Below are positions 24,083 to 32,710 of a DNA stretch of 64,000 nt, piece by piece (position 1 is the first letter of the stretch; every line of letters begins with the position of its first letter). Made by a program: the position numbers and the translations under genes. The stretch is taken from the IMG/VR virus record IMGVR_UViG_3300013114_000583, positions 62,001 to 126,000 of that record; one strand, given 5' to 3'. The DNA comes from a virus. The notes beneath the pieces were generated by a model that worked only from the letters and a program-made list of their open reading frames with translations, did no database searches and was not told the origin of the DNA.

Positions 24083-24829
24083 TCAGCTTCCTAAAAGTTC
24101 GTCGAAGGCAGCTTCAACAGAATTCTCTGTTGTCGGAGCATTATTGTACTTGTCCGTCTCTATCTTTCCTTCTCCTTCGTTTAAGAAAGTTTCTAAAATT
24201 GAAGAAACTTCTTCCGTAGTTTTTCGTTCAAACAATTGTTCAAAATCGGGAACACTCTCCAGCAATTCGGCACATTTATCATCACCGCCAATGGCGTCAT
24301 CACAAAGAACAGATTTGCGAGGACGGGGACGAATATCTGTCGTAGGGTAAGATGCACCAGAGTTCTTCTCATATAGTACCTTAAGGTCGTTTCCCTCATC
24401 AGCGTCAGTGATATCCCCGTAATCCGGATCCAAAACAATATTTAAGAGTTTTTGATATGCCATTTTTCCATATCCCCAGACTTTAACACCCTCCGCTTCA
24501 TTCCCTCTAACCAAAATCGGAGAGAAAAATCTCTGCTTCGCAAACAAAGACTTGGCCATGCGCCGACTATCTTCCGACGAGTCGGACCATAGCTTATTTG
24601 CGAAATCGCAAACGGGACATGAGTCTCCAAAATTCCTCTTTGGGCACAAAAACCCAGATGTCCCCACGTTATAGTGAAAAAACTTTTCTTTAAAAGGATC
24701 CCCATCTGAGGTTGGAATTATTCTTACGTTGTTTTCCCCTTCTTCAGGTCTCCAAAAGTCCTTGTTCTTTCTGTCAGCACCGTTTAACCGATCCAACTTT
24801 TGTTTCATTTTATCTAAATTTAAAGCCAT
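24083..24829 (-). CDS. Single-stranded DNA-binding protein, T4 gp32-like
   Basis: A 248-aa gp32-type SSB. The N-terminal basic segment (MALNLDKMKQKLDRLNGADR) is the LAST-like self-association region, NNVRIIPTSDG opens the OB core, and a zinc site is seen in LCPKRNFGDSCPVCDFANKL. The protein ends in an acidic tail (SVEAAFDELLGS) as SSBs do for partner contacts. It coats replication-fork ssDNA and sits in operon with uvsX, exonuclease and helicase. GGAGG precedes the ATG; an upstream stem-loop may regulate it. Confidence 0.9.
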   Translation of the reverse strand: MALNLDKMKQKLDRLNGADRKNKDFWRPEEGENNVRIIPTSDGDPFKEKFFHYNVGTSGFLCPKRNFGDSCPVCDFANKLWSDSSEDSRRMAKSLFAKQRFFSPILVRGNEAEGVKVWGYGKMAYQKLLNIVLDPDYGDITDADEGNDLKVLYEKNSGASYPTTDIRPRPRKSVLCDDAIGGDDKCAELLESVPDFEQLFERKTTEEVSSILETFLNEGEGKIETDKYNNAPTTENSVEAAFDELLGS

Positions 24830-24869
24830 TTTATTACCTCCTAGTATGTGTTTGTTGCTTTAACTACCA

Positions 24870-24895
24870 AATCGCAAATTTTCAATTTGGCGATT
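24870..24895 (-). promoter_or_regulatory. Stem-loop in the SSB-gene leader
   Basis: An 11-12 bp near-perfect inverted repeat (AATCGCAAATT / AATTTGGCGATT, one bulged base, 3-base loop) lies 41 bases before the SSB start and overlaps the end of the previous gene. No T-run follows on the minus strand, so it is not a normal terminator. T4 gp32 represses its own mRNA through a leader structure; an equivalent operator is a plausible but untested reading. Confidence 0.4.
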
Positions 24896-25733
24896 CAAAT
24901 TCCAACTCCTGTATGAGAGTTGAACTCTTTAATACAATACCAAAATTTGTGTCGCCTGTCAACTCATAAATTGCACATTCAACACTTTCGGCATCGATTG
25001 ATCTTATATGTTTCTTGACTGAGCCAAATAAATCGTGGTCCTCATCAAGTACTTTTTTTACTACACCATAATAGTACATTATTTTTCGCGGCATGTCAAG
25101 ATCAAAAAACATTTTTTCTTTTTTTGTAGCCACATCAAAAATTCCAAAGGCACTGATTTTGGCAGTAGGGGCAATTTTAGAAATATTCGTATAAACTGGT
25201 GTTGTATTCTGGTAATAGTTCAACATATGGAAGGTGTAGGATATGGTATCATATATGTGTTCGTAATACTTAGTCATCGGAGCTGGGTCTGTGACTTTCT
25301 CTAAATCAACAATTGAAGTTAGATATATCCTTTCAATTTTGTTGCTTCTAGCATATTGCTGTAAAACGCCACGAACCATTCTTTCATGTATCCTTGCTTT
25401 GTAACTAAGCATAGAAGAATCAGGCTTTATATACAGAATGCTTATTTGGGTTTTTTCTTCAAGCTCTTGTAATAATCTCAATATACAAGACGTTATCATA
25501 TCTTGCCCAGATAAAACCAAAATAGTATCTTCCTCTAGTTTAGAAAAATACCTCTTTAAACTTCTATAGTTCTCCTCGTATCCCTCGGGATTTTCCTGTG
25601 TTTCCACTTTCCTTGTTTTGTACTTTCCGAATTTTTCAACATCTATTAAAAATAATTTATAAACATCAGAGTTTCTTTCATAGATGTTGGCAGAAATAAC
25701 ACACCCCGTATACCCAAGTCCAATTATATTCAT
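24882..25733 (-). CDS. Candidate tubulin/FtsZ-like protein
   Basis: A 283-aa protein that follows the order of an FtsZ/TubZ GTPase domain: N-terminal strand-turn NIIGLGYTGCVISANIYE (FtsZ: IGVGGAGNNAVNRM), an LFLID strand (NTD), a central DTILVLSGQDMITSCILRLL (where FtsZ has the GGGTGTG loop and helix), then ISILYIKPDSSMLSYKARI and a helix leading to RIYLTSIVDLEKV (FtsZ: ...TVAVVTKPF.FEG.., LI.IPND.LL). The signature loop is degenerate (SGQDMITS), so GTP binding is doubtful. Alternatives: another Rossmann-like fold. Its position before the SSB gene and after the polymerase is notable. ATGA overlap with the polymerase gene. Confidence 0.35.
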   Translation of the reverse strand: MNIIGLGYTGCVISANIYERNSDVYKLFLIDVEKFGKYKTRKVETQENPEGYEENYRSLKRYFSKLEEDTILVLSGQDMITSCILRLLQELEEKTQISILYIKPDSSMLSYKARIHERMVRGVLQQYARSNKIERIYLTSIVDLEKVTDPAPMTKYYEHIYDTISYTFHMLNYYQNTTPVYTNISKIAPTAKISAFGIFDVATKKEKMFFDLDMPRKIMYYYGVVKKVLDEDHDLFGSVKKHIRSIDAESVECAIYELTGDTNFGIVLKSSTLIQELEFESPN

Positions 25734-26917
25734 GATACATCCTTTAAATTTAATAGATTTTTGCCCAAATGAAAACTACACAGAAATTTACCATACCTAG
25801 TCTCTTCCAGAGCTGTTTTGAATTCTTCCAGCAAACAAGCATCCTCTTTTTTACAGTCCAAAACTATAGAGTCGTGAATTGTAAATGCTAATCGGCCTTT
25901 TAGTTGTGGAATTTTACCCAAAGCATTAACGAGAGATTCTACTATCAAGTCATTTGTGGTCGACTGAATTAAGTGGTTCAAAGCCTTAAAGCCAGTTGAT
26001 GGGATATGTCGGCCAAAGTCAGTAACCACCTCGGTGCCATTCCAATACTTTTCTATTATCTTTTCCCTATCAAAAATCATATCTAATTTTTTGTCTACTT
26101 TGGAATTATCATATAACCAGGAAAAAAATCTAATTTTAGATTCGTCGCGGCTGACGCGATTTTCAAATATATGTCTTTTGTTCCATTCGTGCAAATCTTG
26201 ATCCGGCTGTTCTAATCCAGATAACGATAAAAATGTTCTCATCTCAGCTGCGTTGAAATCATAAACAACAAACAAGTCATTATTTGGAAAGATGCCCCTT
26301 CTGAGAGTTTTATCAAGAGTCAAGATAGGAAAAGACCCCGACTTTGTTGTGAAGCGCCCCGTCTTGGTGCCAAAAATGTCGTATTTTATCGTTTCATAGT
26401 CAGTAAGACGCTTAAACCTCCTAACCTTTGAAGAATGCAAATTTTTGCCAACCCATGTTGTGTCAAAATTTAAATTATAGTCTTCTATCATAAGAGAAAG
26501 AAGATGAGCCCCTTTATAAGTCTCGTACAATTTTGGACATATGTTGTAATTTTCCCAAACATAGCTTGTTATTTGATTTAAAACATCTAAGTAATCACTT
26601 AATAAAAATTCCGGAAGCAAATCATAAAAACTTACCTCATTTAAGTCCATATTTACTTTTTTACAAGACAATACGTGCGCTTTATATAAATTGTACGTTT
26701 CTTCCCACTTCTGGTTCTGTGTCTCCTTTATCAAAGATTCTATACTCCTTCCGGACGCCCGTAGCCAAGAAAACTCTACATAAGAAGATGGTTGAAAATC
26801 CTTCCAAGTTATATATCTTTGATTTGGTTCGTAGGTTACAAAGCCCTTCTTAGAAAAAAGGTTTTTTTCTCCCCCCATTAAGTCTTGGACTCTCTGGGCA
26901 ACAATTGGTTCTTTCAT
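25730..26917 (-). CDS. Family A DNA polymerase domain without exonuclease
   Basis: A 395-aa protein containing only the polymerase half of a Pol I-type enzyme. Numbered from the ATG at 26917 (AAAGGAAG upstream): GTKTGRF at 183-189 (family TATGR), motif A VVYDFNAAEMRTF with D220 and E225, motif B RDESKIRFFSWLY with R257, K261, F265 and Y269 at exactly the family spacing, HLIQSTTNDLI (family IQGTAAD), and motif C FTIHDSIVLD with H348 and D349. The motif B glycine after Tyr is Asp. No 3'-5' or 5' nuclease domain is present; a separate 5' nuclease is encoded nearby. It may do gap filling while DnaE replicates, or the reverse. ATGA overlap with the next gene. Confidence 0.85.
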   Translation of the reverse strand: MKEPIVAQRVQDLMGGEKNLFSKKGFVTYEPNQRYITWKDFQPSSYVEFSWLRASGRSIESLIKETQNQKWEETYNLYKAHVLSCKKVNMDLNEVSFYDLLPEFLLSDYLDVLNQITSYVWENYNICPKLYETYKGAHLLSLMIEDYNLNFDTTWVGKNLHSSKVRRFKRLTDYETIKYDIFGTKTGRFTTKSGSFPILTLDKTLRRGIFPNNDLFVVYDFNAAEMRTFLSLSGLEQPDQDLHEWNKRHIFENRVSRDESKIRFFSWLYDNSKVDKKLDMIFDREKIIEKYWNGTEVVTDFGRHIPSTGFKALNHLIQSTTNDLIVESLVNALGKIPQLKGRLAFTIHDSIVLDCKKEDACLLEEFKTALEETRYGKFLCSFHLGKNLLNLKDVS

Positions 26918-26925
26918 CACTTCCT

Positions 26926-28356
26926 TTATATTATAACGTCATGAATATGCGGAGGGGCCCCAGCGTAACCGTAAATAGTTTCACAATGAGGGTAACACGA
27001 GCTTTGGGCTTCTTGAACCACAAAATTAACAATTTTGTGCCTATGCTTTATCTTTGCGTGATCCGGGTGTGATACCATTAATGCCCAGCCGTTACCATAT
27101 TTATCCACCTCATATATATGATCATGGGTGCTATTAACTGTAGTGGAGCCTCGATGTGCAGGGACCGGCTTAATTTTCTTAAAAAATCTAGGATCGTGGT
27201 TCTTGGCATCGTCATTGATAAATTTTAATACAGCGAAAGGAGATCGGTTGGCCAACAAATAGCGTCCTTTCCTTGCATTGTCCTCAACCTTCATATGTAG
27301 TTTTACCTTTTGCTCTTCACTTATATTAAGTTCTGATATTCTTGTCATGTGAACATACTTTAGCCACTCTTCGCTGGATATTCCACTGCTGGCCCGAGTG
27401 ACCAACGACTCTCTAGCTTGGGTTACGGTCCTCATTCTACCATTAGGCAATTCAATCGAATGCACAATCCGCGGATGGAGCCTCCAAAATAAGTTATAAG
27501 AGTTCATAATAAATCTCAAGACAGAATTCAAATCCTCTTTGTATGCTTCATAATAATATCTATTCAAAATGTTGAAACCTGACCCAATGGTGGCGGCGTC
27601 CCCGGAAACTTCTATTTCATTCATCTTAGCAGATTTTACATCAACAATCAAGCGCCATGGGTTATTTTTATCGATAAAAAAACCCTTTTGGGCCGCAATG
27701 GTCTGCAATGCTTGAAAATCGCAATCCTCGAAAAAAGCCTCTTTTTTAAAATCTTCAGAGTTTTTAGAGTACTCAAGATTCACGATTAAGCCACTTACTT
27801 GTGGGGTCACATTAGGAAGTAATATAAAATTTGTTTTAGTGATCGGAAATTTCGTACCAAAATAATTTACAAACTTTTTATAATATTTAATCACATCTTT
27901 CAAATTCTTGATACACTTAGAATATTGCTTTAAATAAACATTCACAAAATAATTGGTTAAATTTGCAAGATGATCTTCGTACAGCTCGTCAGAAGAAACA
28001 TAGCTGCTGACAACTTGAAACTCTTCATACCCGGGCAATGGATTTATGGAACCACCCGAGTTGGCCAAAAGAAACCCATAATCTTGTTTTAATTCTTGCA
28101 AAGGCCTAGTAATGTAATACATGCATGGGACCACATTTTTATTATCTGGGATTGTCCGTAGTGTGCGAGACTGATTAACCATCGGATATATGGTGTCTAA
28201 ATTGTCATTCACCTTGCCATATAGAGAGTCCTCGTACCAAAAGTCTAACATTCTTAAAGAGTCTTCAGGCACCGCATACCTCTTGTATGAATTACGACAA
28301 TGGAACAGGTACTTCGAGGAAAGGTTATTTGTGGCTAAAAATTTAAATTCATGCAT
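26926..28356 (-). CDS. Unknown structural-type protein with His-rich C-terminus
   Basis: A 476-aa protein at the end of the tail cluster, so a baseplate or tail role is likely. Residues about 150-250 contain a run seen in other marine T4-like phages (TKTNFILLPNVTPQVSGLIV, then a CDFQALQTIA segment). The C-terminus has repeated His motifs (STHDHIYEVDKYGNGWA, KIKHRHKIVN, PPHIHDVII) like the YmaF-type region in some phage proteins; such clusters may bind metal. No membrane segment. The polymerase gene starts 9 bases after it, so the structural and replication blocks are contiguous. Confidence 0.5.
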   Translation of the reverse strand: MHEFKFLATNNLSSKYLFHCRNSYKRYAVPEDSLRMLDFWYEDSLYGKVNDNLDTIYPMVNQSRTLRTIPDNKNVVPCMYYITRPLQELKQDYGFLLANSGGSINPLPGYEEFQVVSSYVSSDELYEDHLANLTNYFVNVYLKQYSKCIKNLKDVIKYYKKFVNYFGTKFPITKTNFILLPNVTPQVSGLIVNLEYSKNSEDFKKEAFFEDCDFQALQTIAAQKGFFIDKNNPWRLIVDVKSAKMNEIEVSGDAATIGSGFNILNRYYYEAYKEDLNSVLRFIMNSYNLFWRLHPRIVHSIELPNGRMRTVTQARESLVTRASSGISSEEWLKYVHMTRISELNISEEQKVKLHMKVEDNARKGRYLLANRSPFAVLKFINDDAKNHDPRFFKKIKPVPAHRGSTTVNSTHDHIYEVDKYGNGWALMVSHPDHAKIKHRHKIVNFVVQEAQSSCYPHCETIYGYAGAPPHIHDVII

Positions 28357-28362
28357 AATTCT

Positions 28363-31300
28363 CTATCCTCGGCGGCCAATGCTTTCCGTTCCTTCGAAAA
28401 ACTTAAAAACCACCCACCGGCCGGTGGGTGACTTAACGCACTCGTAAACATAACTAGTTGGCCTTGAGGTTGAGCCGCGGCCAGTTTGATTCTCAGTTCT
28501 AGTTTCCCCCTCAATCCAGGTATCATGTCGTATATCCTCCGAACTATAAACTAAATTAAAATAAATGCGTGCGCGGCATTGAATCTGTTCGCTCTTTGGC
28601 AAAACATGTGGTTCATCATAATATTTCAAAGCAACCCGTGGATTTATTTCTTCATCCAAATAAGAAGAAGCTTTACCATTGAAAGACCTCCTAGAGCCTT
28701 CTATAAGTGAATTGTAGTCTCTTATAATTACCGGACCATAATCAGGTTCTTCATTCAAATGTCTCAAGATCTCATTCGCAAATGCTGCGGCACCGTTGGG
28801 GGAACCCCTCCCATCATCCAAGTGAGAAGGATAATCAGACACATCACCGTCGGCTAAATCTTCCATAAATTCATCGGAAGGAGTGCTCGGACCAAAAGCG
28901 ATTTCATTCGTCGTACTAGTAGTTACTGAGGGGGATCCGCTAAACATACCACTGCTTTCACCTAGGATAGAGTCCGCAATGGTTAAAGCCTCGTTTACCA
29001 TGTGGCCTTCGCCACCTTCGCCACCAAGCGGTTTTTCATAATATCCCTTCTCGCCTTCGCCTTTCTCATCCGGATTGTCTCCTGGTTTTGGTTTGTCTTC
29101 ATTCTTCTTAGACCCGTCTGGGTTTTCTGACGTTGGTGTTACCTTGGATACTGGCGGGTCGGCTGGATAAGTGATAGGGTTGTAGTCAGCAAAAACAGTC
29201 GTTGAAAATTCATTATTTTCTGTTATATTGTGAGTAACTCTTTGTACATAATAATAACCAGTAAGACCCAATTTTTGTCCATATGAACCCTTTGAGCGCG
29301 AATCACCAAGGGAAGCTATGCTGGGATTTATGTGAATATCTTGACCTGCTGACATGAACGGAAACCCATGAAGAGACATTTGCACACTATATCTGGCCTG
29401 CATGTAAGAGGCTACGGCTCCACCATCCCTCATCATATTGGCCGTTTGGACCTCTTTTAACTGAATTTTGCTAAATTGCATCTGTTTCACCAGCCCCCTA
29501 TCCTTGCCCAAAGAAAACCAAAATGTTCCGTTCTGCTCGTCCTGTTCTTTATCACCCGACTTGTTGTCAACTGGCAAATAACTGGCATATATTACCGGAT
29601 AAGTGAATAACTTGTCGTGGCCTTTTTTTCCCATACGAGGGGCTGTCATGCGCCTTGTGGAAAATTTTCCTTGCATTTGTTTGATGTTTATTACATTAGG
29701 GCCCTTTGCGACGGAAGCAAATTTATCTTGGCCGGTACTATCATTATGTGTAATCATGGTCATATTCACAGACTTGTTTAGTTCCCCAAGAGCATCACCA
29801 ATAATATCAGCGGCGCCTAAGCACTCTCCCCCAAGCGCAATGGGGATTAAATGATTCACCAAGCCTTGTTCCGAGTGTACTAGAAAATCCTTTAAAGTAA
29901 CTCTAGACTTGTTTGCTTTAATAATCATCTCATTTAAAAATCTATAAAATTGCGATAAAGCAACCGGGATTTGACCTAAATTTAATGACACTTTCTGGCC
30001 CGACAACCTATCAATAAAAATCACTGGACCAATTAAAAACCGATATTTAAATATACTTGGTGGCAACTTTGATGGATCCGACTGAACAAGACTAACAGCA
30101 GCGGCAATAATGTCTCCCAAAAACAAAAACGGTATCTCCTTAGCAGTCGAAGGCATGGATGGTTTCTTCGGGACTTTTTTGTCGGAATCGCCGGCTTTGG
30201 ACTCAGATTTGGCGCGCTCATTCGCATACCCAGCTACAGTCGTAGATCCCTCGTCTACTACTTGGTGACCTATTGCATCAAGAACCTGTTCAGTACCCAA
30301 ACCGCCAGTGTTGCCTCCTTTCTTCCACTGTTTCCAAAGATTCACATTTTTAAGTGTCAGGAAGTGCAATTTTGGTTCGAGAAGCGAGTAGAGAGCGACA
30401 ATGTCTGAGCGCGCTACATTTCTTGCAGCCTCTGTAGCGTCACTGGATCTGGAGCCTCCTTTCTTCTCTTCAGTAGGAGAGTCTGATGGGGCGGGCGGTT
30501 TTGCTTTTTGTGAATTTGCAGAAACCACTCCCGGTATTGCACCGGGAGAAGAAACAACCTCTGATGGAACTGGCCGAAATAAGTCGGCCATAAAAGAGTC
30601 CATCATTCTTTCAAGAGATACATTATATTCAATATCTAATTCTATTGTACCATCTTGCTTAAAAGACATTGTGTGATCCGTGAGTCCCATCTTGTAAACC
30701 ATCTCACAATGTTTAAGAGCCTCCATGATTGGTTTTCGAATTAACTTTACTTTATCTTTCGGAACAGACCATCCAAAAACACCTTGTAATTCAAAATATG
30801 TCGGATCGTCTATTTGAGATGTGTGATCAGATTGACCAGACGAAGGTTTTTCTACTTTTGTTTTCTTTGGGTTTATCGCGAGGTCGGCCGCGATGGCGGC
30901 ATACTCGTCATAAGCAAGAAGTGTATAATACGGCGCCGAATCTTCAGGGTGGCCATTCAAGAACGCGTCAATACTGTCTGCAAAAATTTTCATCCTTATT
31001 TGATATAAGTTAAGGGTATCTTTCGTATTTCCTATCTGAGTTATGTTGACCGACCTAATGCCGACTTCTCCAAGTCTTCCCTGGCCTGCGGCAAAAATAC
31101 GACTTAAGTCCTCTTTATGTATATGGTCTTTAAAAAGGATAGGCTTCACTTCTGGTGCCTGAGATGCCTTCTTTTTATTGTATTCGTATTTCATTCTATA
31201 TAACTGAATCCGCGGGACCAACAATGATAATTCGGCGGGAGATATGTCCATCAATTCCTTGATCATAGGGCCGTTTTCGCCCCACATCGAAGATACAACG

Positions 31301-31434
31301 CTATGAGTCGTACCGTTAACGTAAGTTACTGTGGCTCCTTTTATTTGATTTTTAAAATCAAACAACGGAGCAAGACGAGTTATAAGAGAAGACAATATAC
31401 ACTGGTCTTCATTATCTTTAGAAGTTATACTCAT
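28363..31434 (-). CDS. Large baseplate/tail hub-like protein
   Basis: A 1023-aa protein between the gp53-like wedge gene and the 476-aa gene, so a baseplate role is likely from position. It has beta-rich N-terminal and central parts (KMKIFADSID..., FYRFLNEMIIKANKSRVTLK, SLHGFPFMSAGQDIHINPS), separated by Pro/Ser/Lys-rich linkers near 300-340 and 415-440, and a long Gly/Pro/Glu-rich linker at about 760-840 before a C-terminal domain. HINPS plus YYYVQRVTHNITENNEFSTT resembles the hub-type tail proteins that carry a phage-T4-gp27/gpD-like fold. No lysozyme or peptidase motif is visible. The stop of the gp53-like gene precedes its ATG by 3 bases with GAGGTAATAA. Confidence 0.5.
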   Translation of the reverse strand: MSITSKDNEDQCILSSLITRLAPLFDFKNQIKGATVTYVNGTTHSVVSSMWGENGPMIKELMDISPAELSLLVPRIQLYRMKYEYNKKKASQAPEVKPILFKDHIHKEDLSRIFAAGQGRLGEVGIRSVNITQIGNTKDTLNLYQIRMKIFADSIDAFLNGHPEDSAPYYTLLAYDEYAAIAADLAINPKKTKVEKPSSGQSDHTSQIDDPTYFELQGVFGWSVPKDKVKLIRKPIMEALKHCEMVYKMGLTDHTMSFKQDGTIELDIEYNVSLERMMDSFMADLFRPVPSEVVSSPGAIPGVVSANSQKAKPPAPSDSPTEEKKGGSRSSDATEAARNVARSDIVALYSLLEPKLHFLTLKNVNLWKQWKKGGNTGGLGTEQVLDAIGHQVVDEGSTTVAGYANERAKSESKAGDSDKKVPKKPSMPSTAKEIPFLFLGDIIAAAVSLVQSDPSKLPPSIFKYRFLIGPVIFIDRLSGQKVSLNLGQIPVALSQFYRFLNEMIIKANKSRVTLKDFLVHSEQGLVNHLIPIALGGECLGAADIIGDALGELNKSVNMTMITHNDSTGQDKFASVAKGPNVINIKQMQGKFSTRRMTAPRMGKKGHDKLFTYPVIYASYLPVDNKSGDKEQDEQNGTFWFSLGKDRGLVKQMQFSKIQLKEVQTANMMRDGGAVASYMQARYSVQMSLHGFPFMSAGQDIHINPSIASLGDSRSKGSYGQKLGLTGYYYVQRVTHNITENNEFSTTVFADYNPITYPADPPVSKVTPTSENPDGSKKNEDKPKPGDNPDEKGEGEKGYYEKPLGGEGGEGHMVNEALTIADSILGESSGMFSGSPSVTTSTTNEIAFGPSTPSDEFMEDLADGDVSDYPSHLDDGRGSPNGAAAFANEILRHLNEEPDYGPVIIRDYNSLIEGSRRSFNGKASSYLDEEINPRVALKYYDEPHVLPKSEQIQCRARIYFNLVYSSEDIRHDTWIEGETRTENQTGRGSTSRPTSYVYECVKSPTGRWVVFKFFEGTESIGRRG

Positions 31435-31437
31435 TTA

Positions 31438-31782
31438 TTACCTCGTGTTATAATAGTAAAGCGCATCTTCGAGAGGAATAGGTATAAATACCGGGTCGCC
31501 AAGCTCAAGATGCGCATCAGTTGGTTTTTGGTTAAACCAGGCAATGAGCCACCACAAAGTATTATCATTGTAGTATGTATGGGCAAGCTTGTGAAGTCTA
31601 TCTCCCAACTTCCAAATATGAGAAAGAGTCTTTATTTTTGTATAGTCCTCTTGAGATAAATTTTTAATTTGCGGCGTTTGGTAATGGAATATAGCTTTCC
31701 TGTTTTTAGACCTTAATACATATTTATACTTTTCTTCTTCGTTGGAAAAAATCTTTGTGCCATCATATCTAGAAATTGACAT
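31438..31782 (-). CDS. Baseplate wedge protein, gp53/LysM-like
   Basis: A 114-aa protein starting MSISRYDGTKIFSNEEEKYK; the ATG at 31782 has a long AGGAGGAGGAGG ribosome-binding site, whereas the longer frame overlaps the neighbour. Its second half is LysM-like (LSHIWKLGDRLHKLAHTYYN, NTLWWLIAWFNQKP, ELGDPVFIPIP), the arrangement of T4 gp53 relatives that join baseplate wedges. Length and place fit: after the tube-cap-like gene and before the large hub-like gene. Confidence 0.75.
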   Translation of the reverse strand: MSISRYDGTKIFSNEEEKYKYVLRSKNRKAIFHYQTPQIKNLSQEDYTKIKTLSHIWKLGDRLHKLAHTYYNDNTLWWLIAWFNQKPTDAHLELGDPVFIPIPLEDALYYYNTR

Positions 31783-31783
31783 A

Positions 31784-32710
31784 TTATTCCTCCTCCTCCT
31801 CTCCCTCGTCCTTCCAGCCTCTATTAACCGCGGACGAATACCTATTAGTGTCGCCAATGTTTATATCTTCCACCTGGCCAGTGATGGCGGCGATACGGGC
31901 CTGTCGAATACCAGCAACAATTTTCGAATTTTGCAAATTTGGAACACCGGGGATTCGCTGTGCCAAGCCTCCGACACCATATGGCCATCGACCTGGACCT
32001 CTCCACTCGGACTTGCCACCTTCGGAACCAAATTGTATGGTGATTTCATTAGTCATTTCAGAATCCTGCCACCCCAGCGGCTTTGTGTGCAAGACTGTAA
32101 AATTGCACTTCATAGGGACATATCTCGGAAAAATCGTGCCATGGCCCATGAACACTCCGTTTTTCAGATCTGGCTTATAAGAAAATCCGTCGACTGCGGC
32201 GAGAAGGCCGGTGGCTCCGATAAGCTTATTCAACACAGGGCGAACTACTTCCTTCTCCACTTCCTTGCCATCCACAAATGATTTTTCTTTCTGCCCCATA
32301 AAAAAACCATTTCCCGCTTCATCCTCGTCGTCTGTAAAATCAACATCAACGGCCATATTGGCAAACCTTACCTTAATTAAAGGGGAGGCCTCGATGGTTG
32401 GTGCCAACTCTGAACTATAATGAGGATAAAGCATGGACATGAGAACTTCTATTTTTGCAAGATTAGCTATTGATTCCCCAAGGTCATTTGCTAAAATCCC
32501 CCAAGCCAAAGACATCTTCCTCTCTGTGTTCTTGTACGTCATGATCGGGTCAGATCGACCATAAACAGTTGTTGATGTCCAGTTTGCTTTATAATCATCC
32601 GAAAAATCTTCCAAGTAACCATCAAAAAGAACAAACTTTCCGCTGGGCACATGCGTGAATTCTATAGCAAAGTTTCGCTGTATTGTTAATCCATGATCGA
32701 CTTTCTTCAT
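31784..32710 (-). CDS. Putative tail-tube cap/baseplate protein
   Basis: A 308-aa protein directly after the tape-measure gene. Residues 15-70 (EFTHVPSGKFVLFDGYLEDF, followed by the KANWTSTTVYGRSDP and NTERKMSLAW strands) look like the beta-rich tail-tube-like fold found in tube-initiator or gp48/gp54-type proteins. The C-terminus (from about 240) is basic, then ends in a run of Glu. Tandem placement with gp53-like and hub-like genes supports a baseplate function. ATG overlaps the tape-measure stop. Confidence 0.5.
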   Translation of the reverse strand: MKKVDHGLTIQRNFAIEFTHVPSGKFVLFDGYLEDFSDDYKANWTSTTVYGRSDPIMTYKNTERKMSLAWGILANDLGESIANLAKIEVLMSMLYPHYSSELAPTIEASPLIKVRFANMAVDVDFTDDEDEAGNGFFMGQKEKSFVDGKEVEKEVVRPVLNKLIGATGLLAAVDGFSYKPDLKNGVFMGHGTIFPRYVPMKCNFTVLHTKPLGWQDSEMTNEITIQFGSEGGKSEWRGPGRWPYGVGGLAQRIPGVPNLQNSKIVAGIRQARIAAITGQVEDINIGDTNRYSSAVNRGWKDEGEEEEE

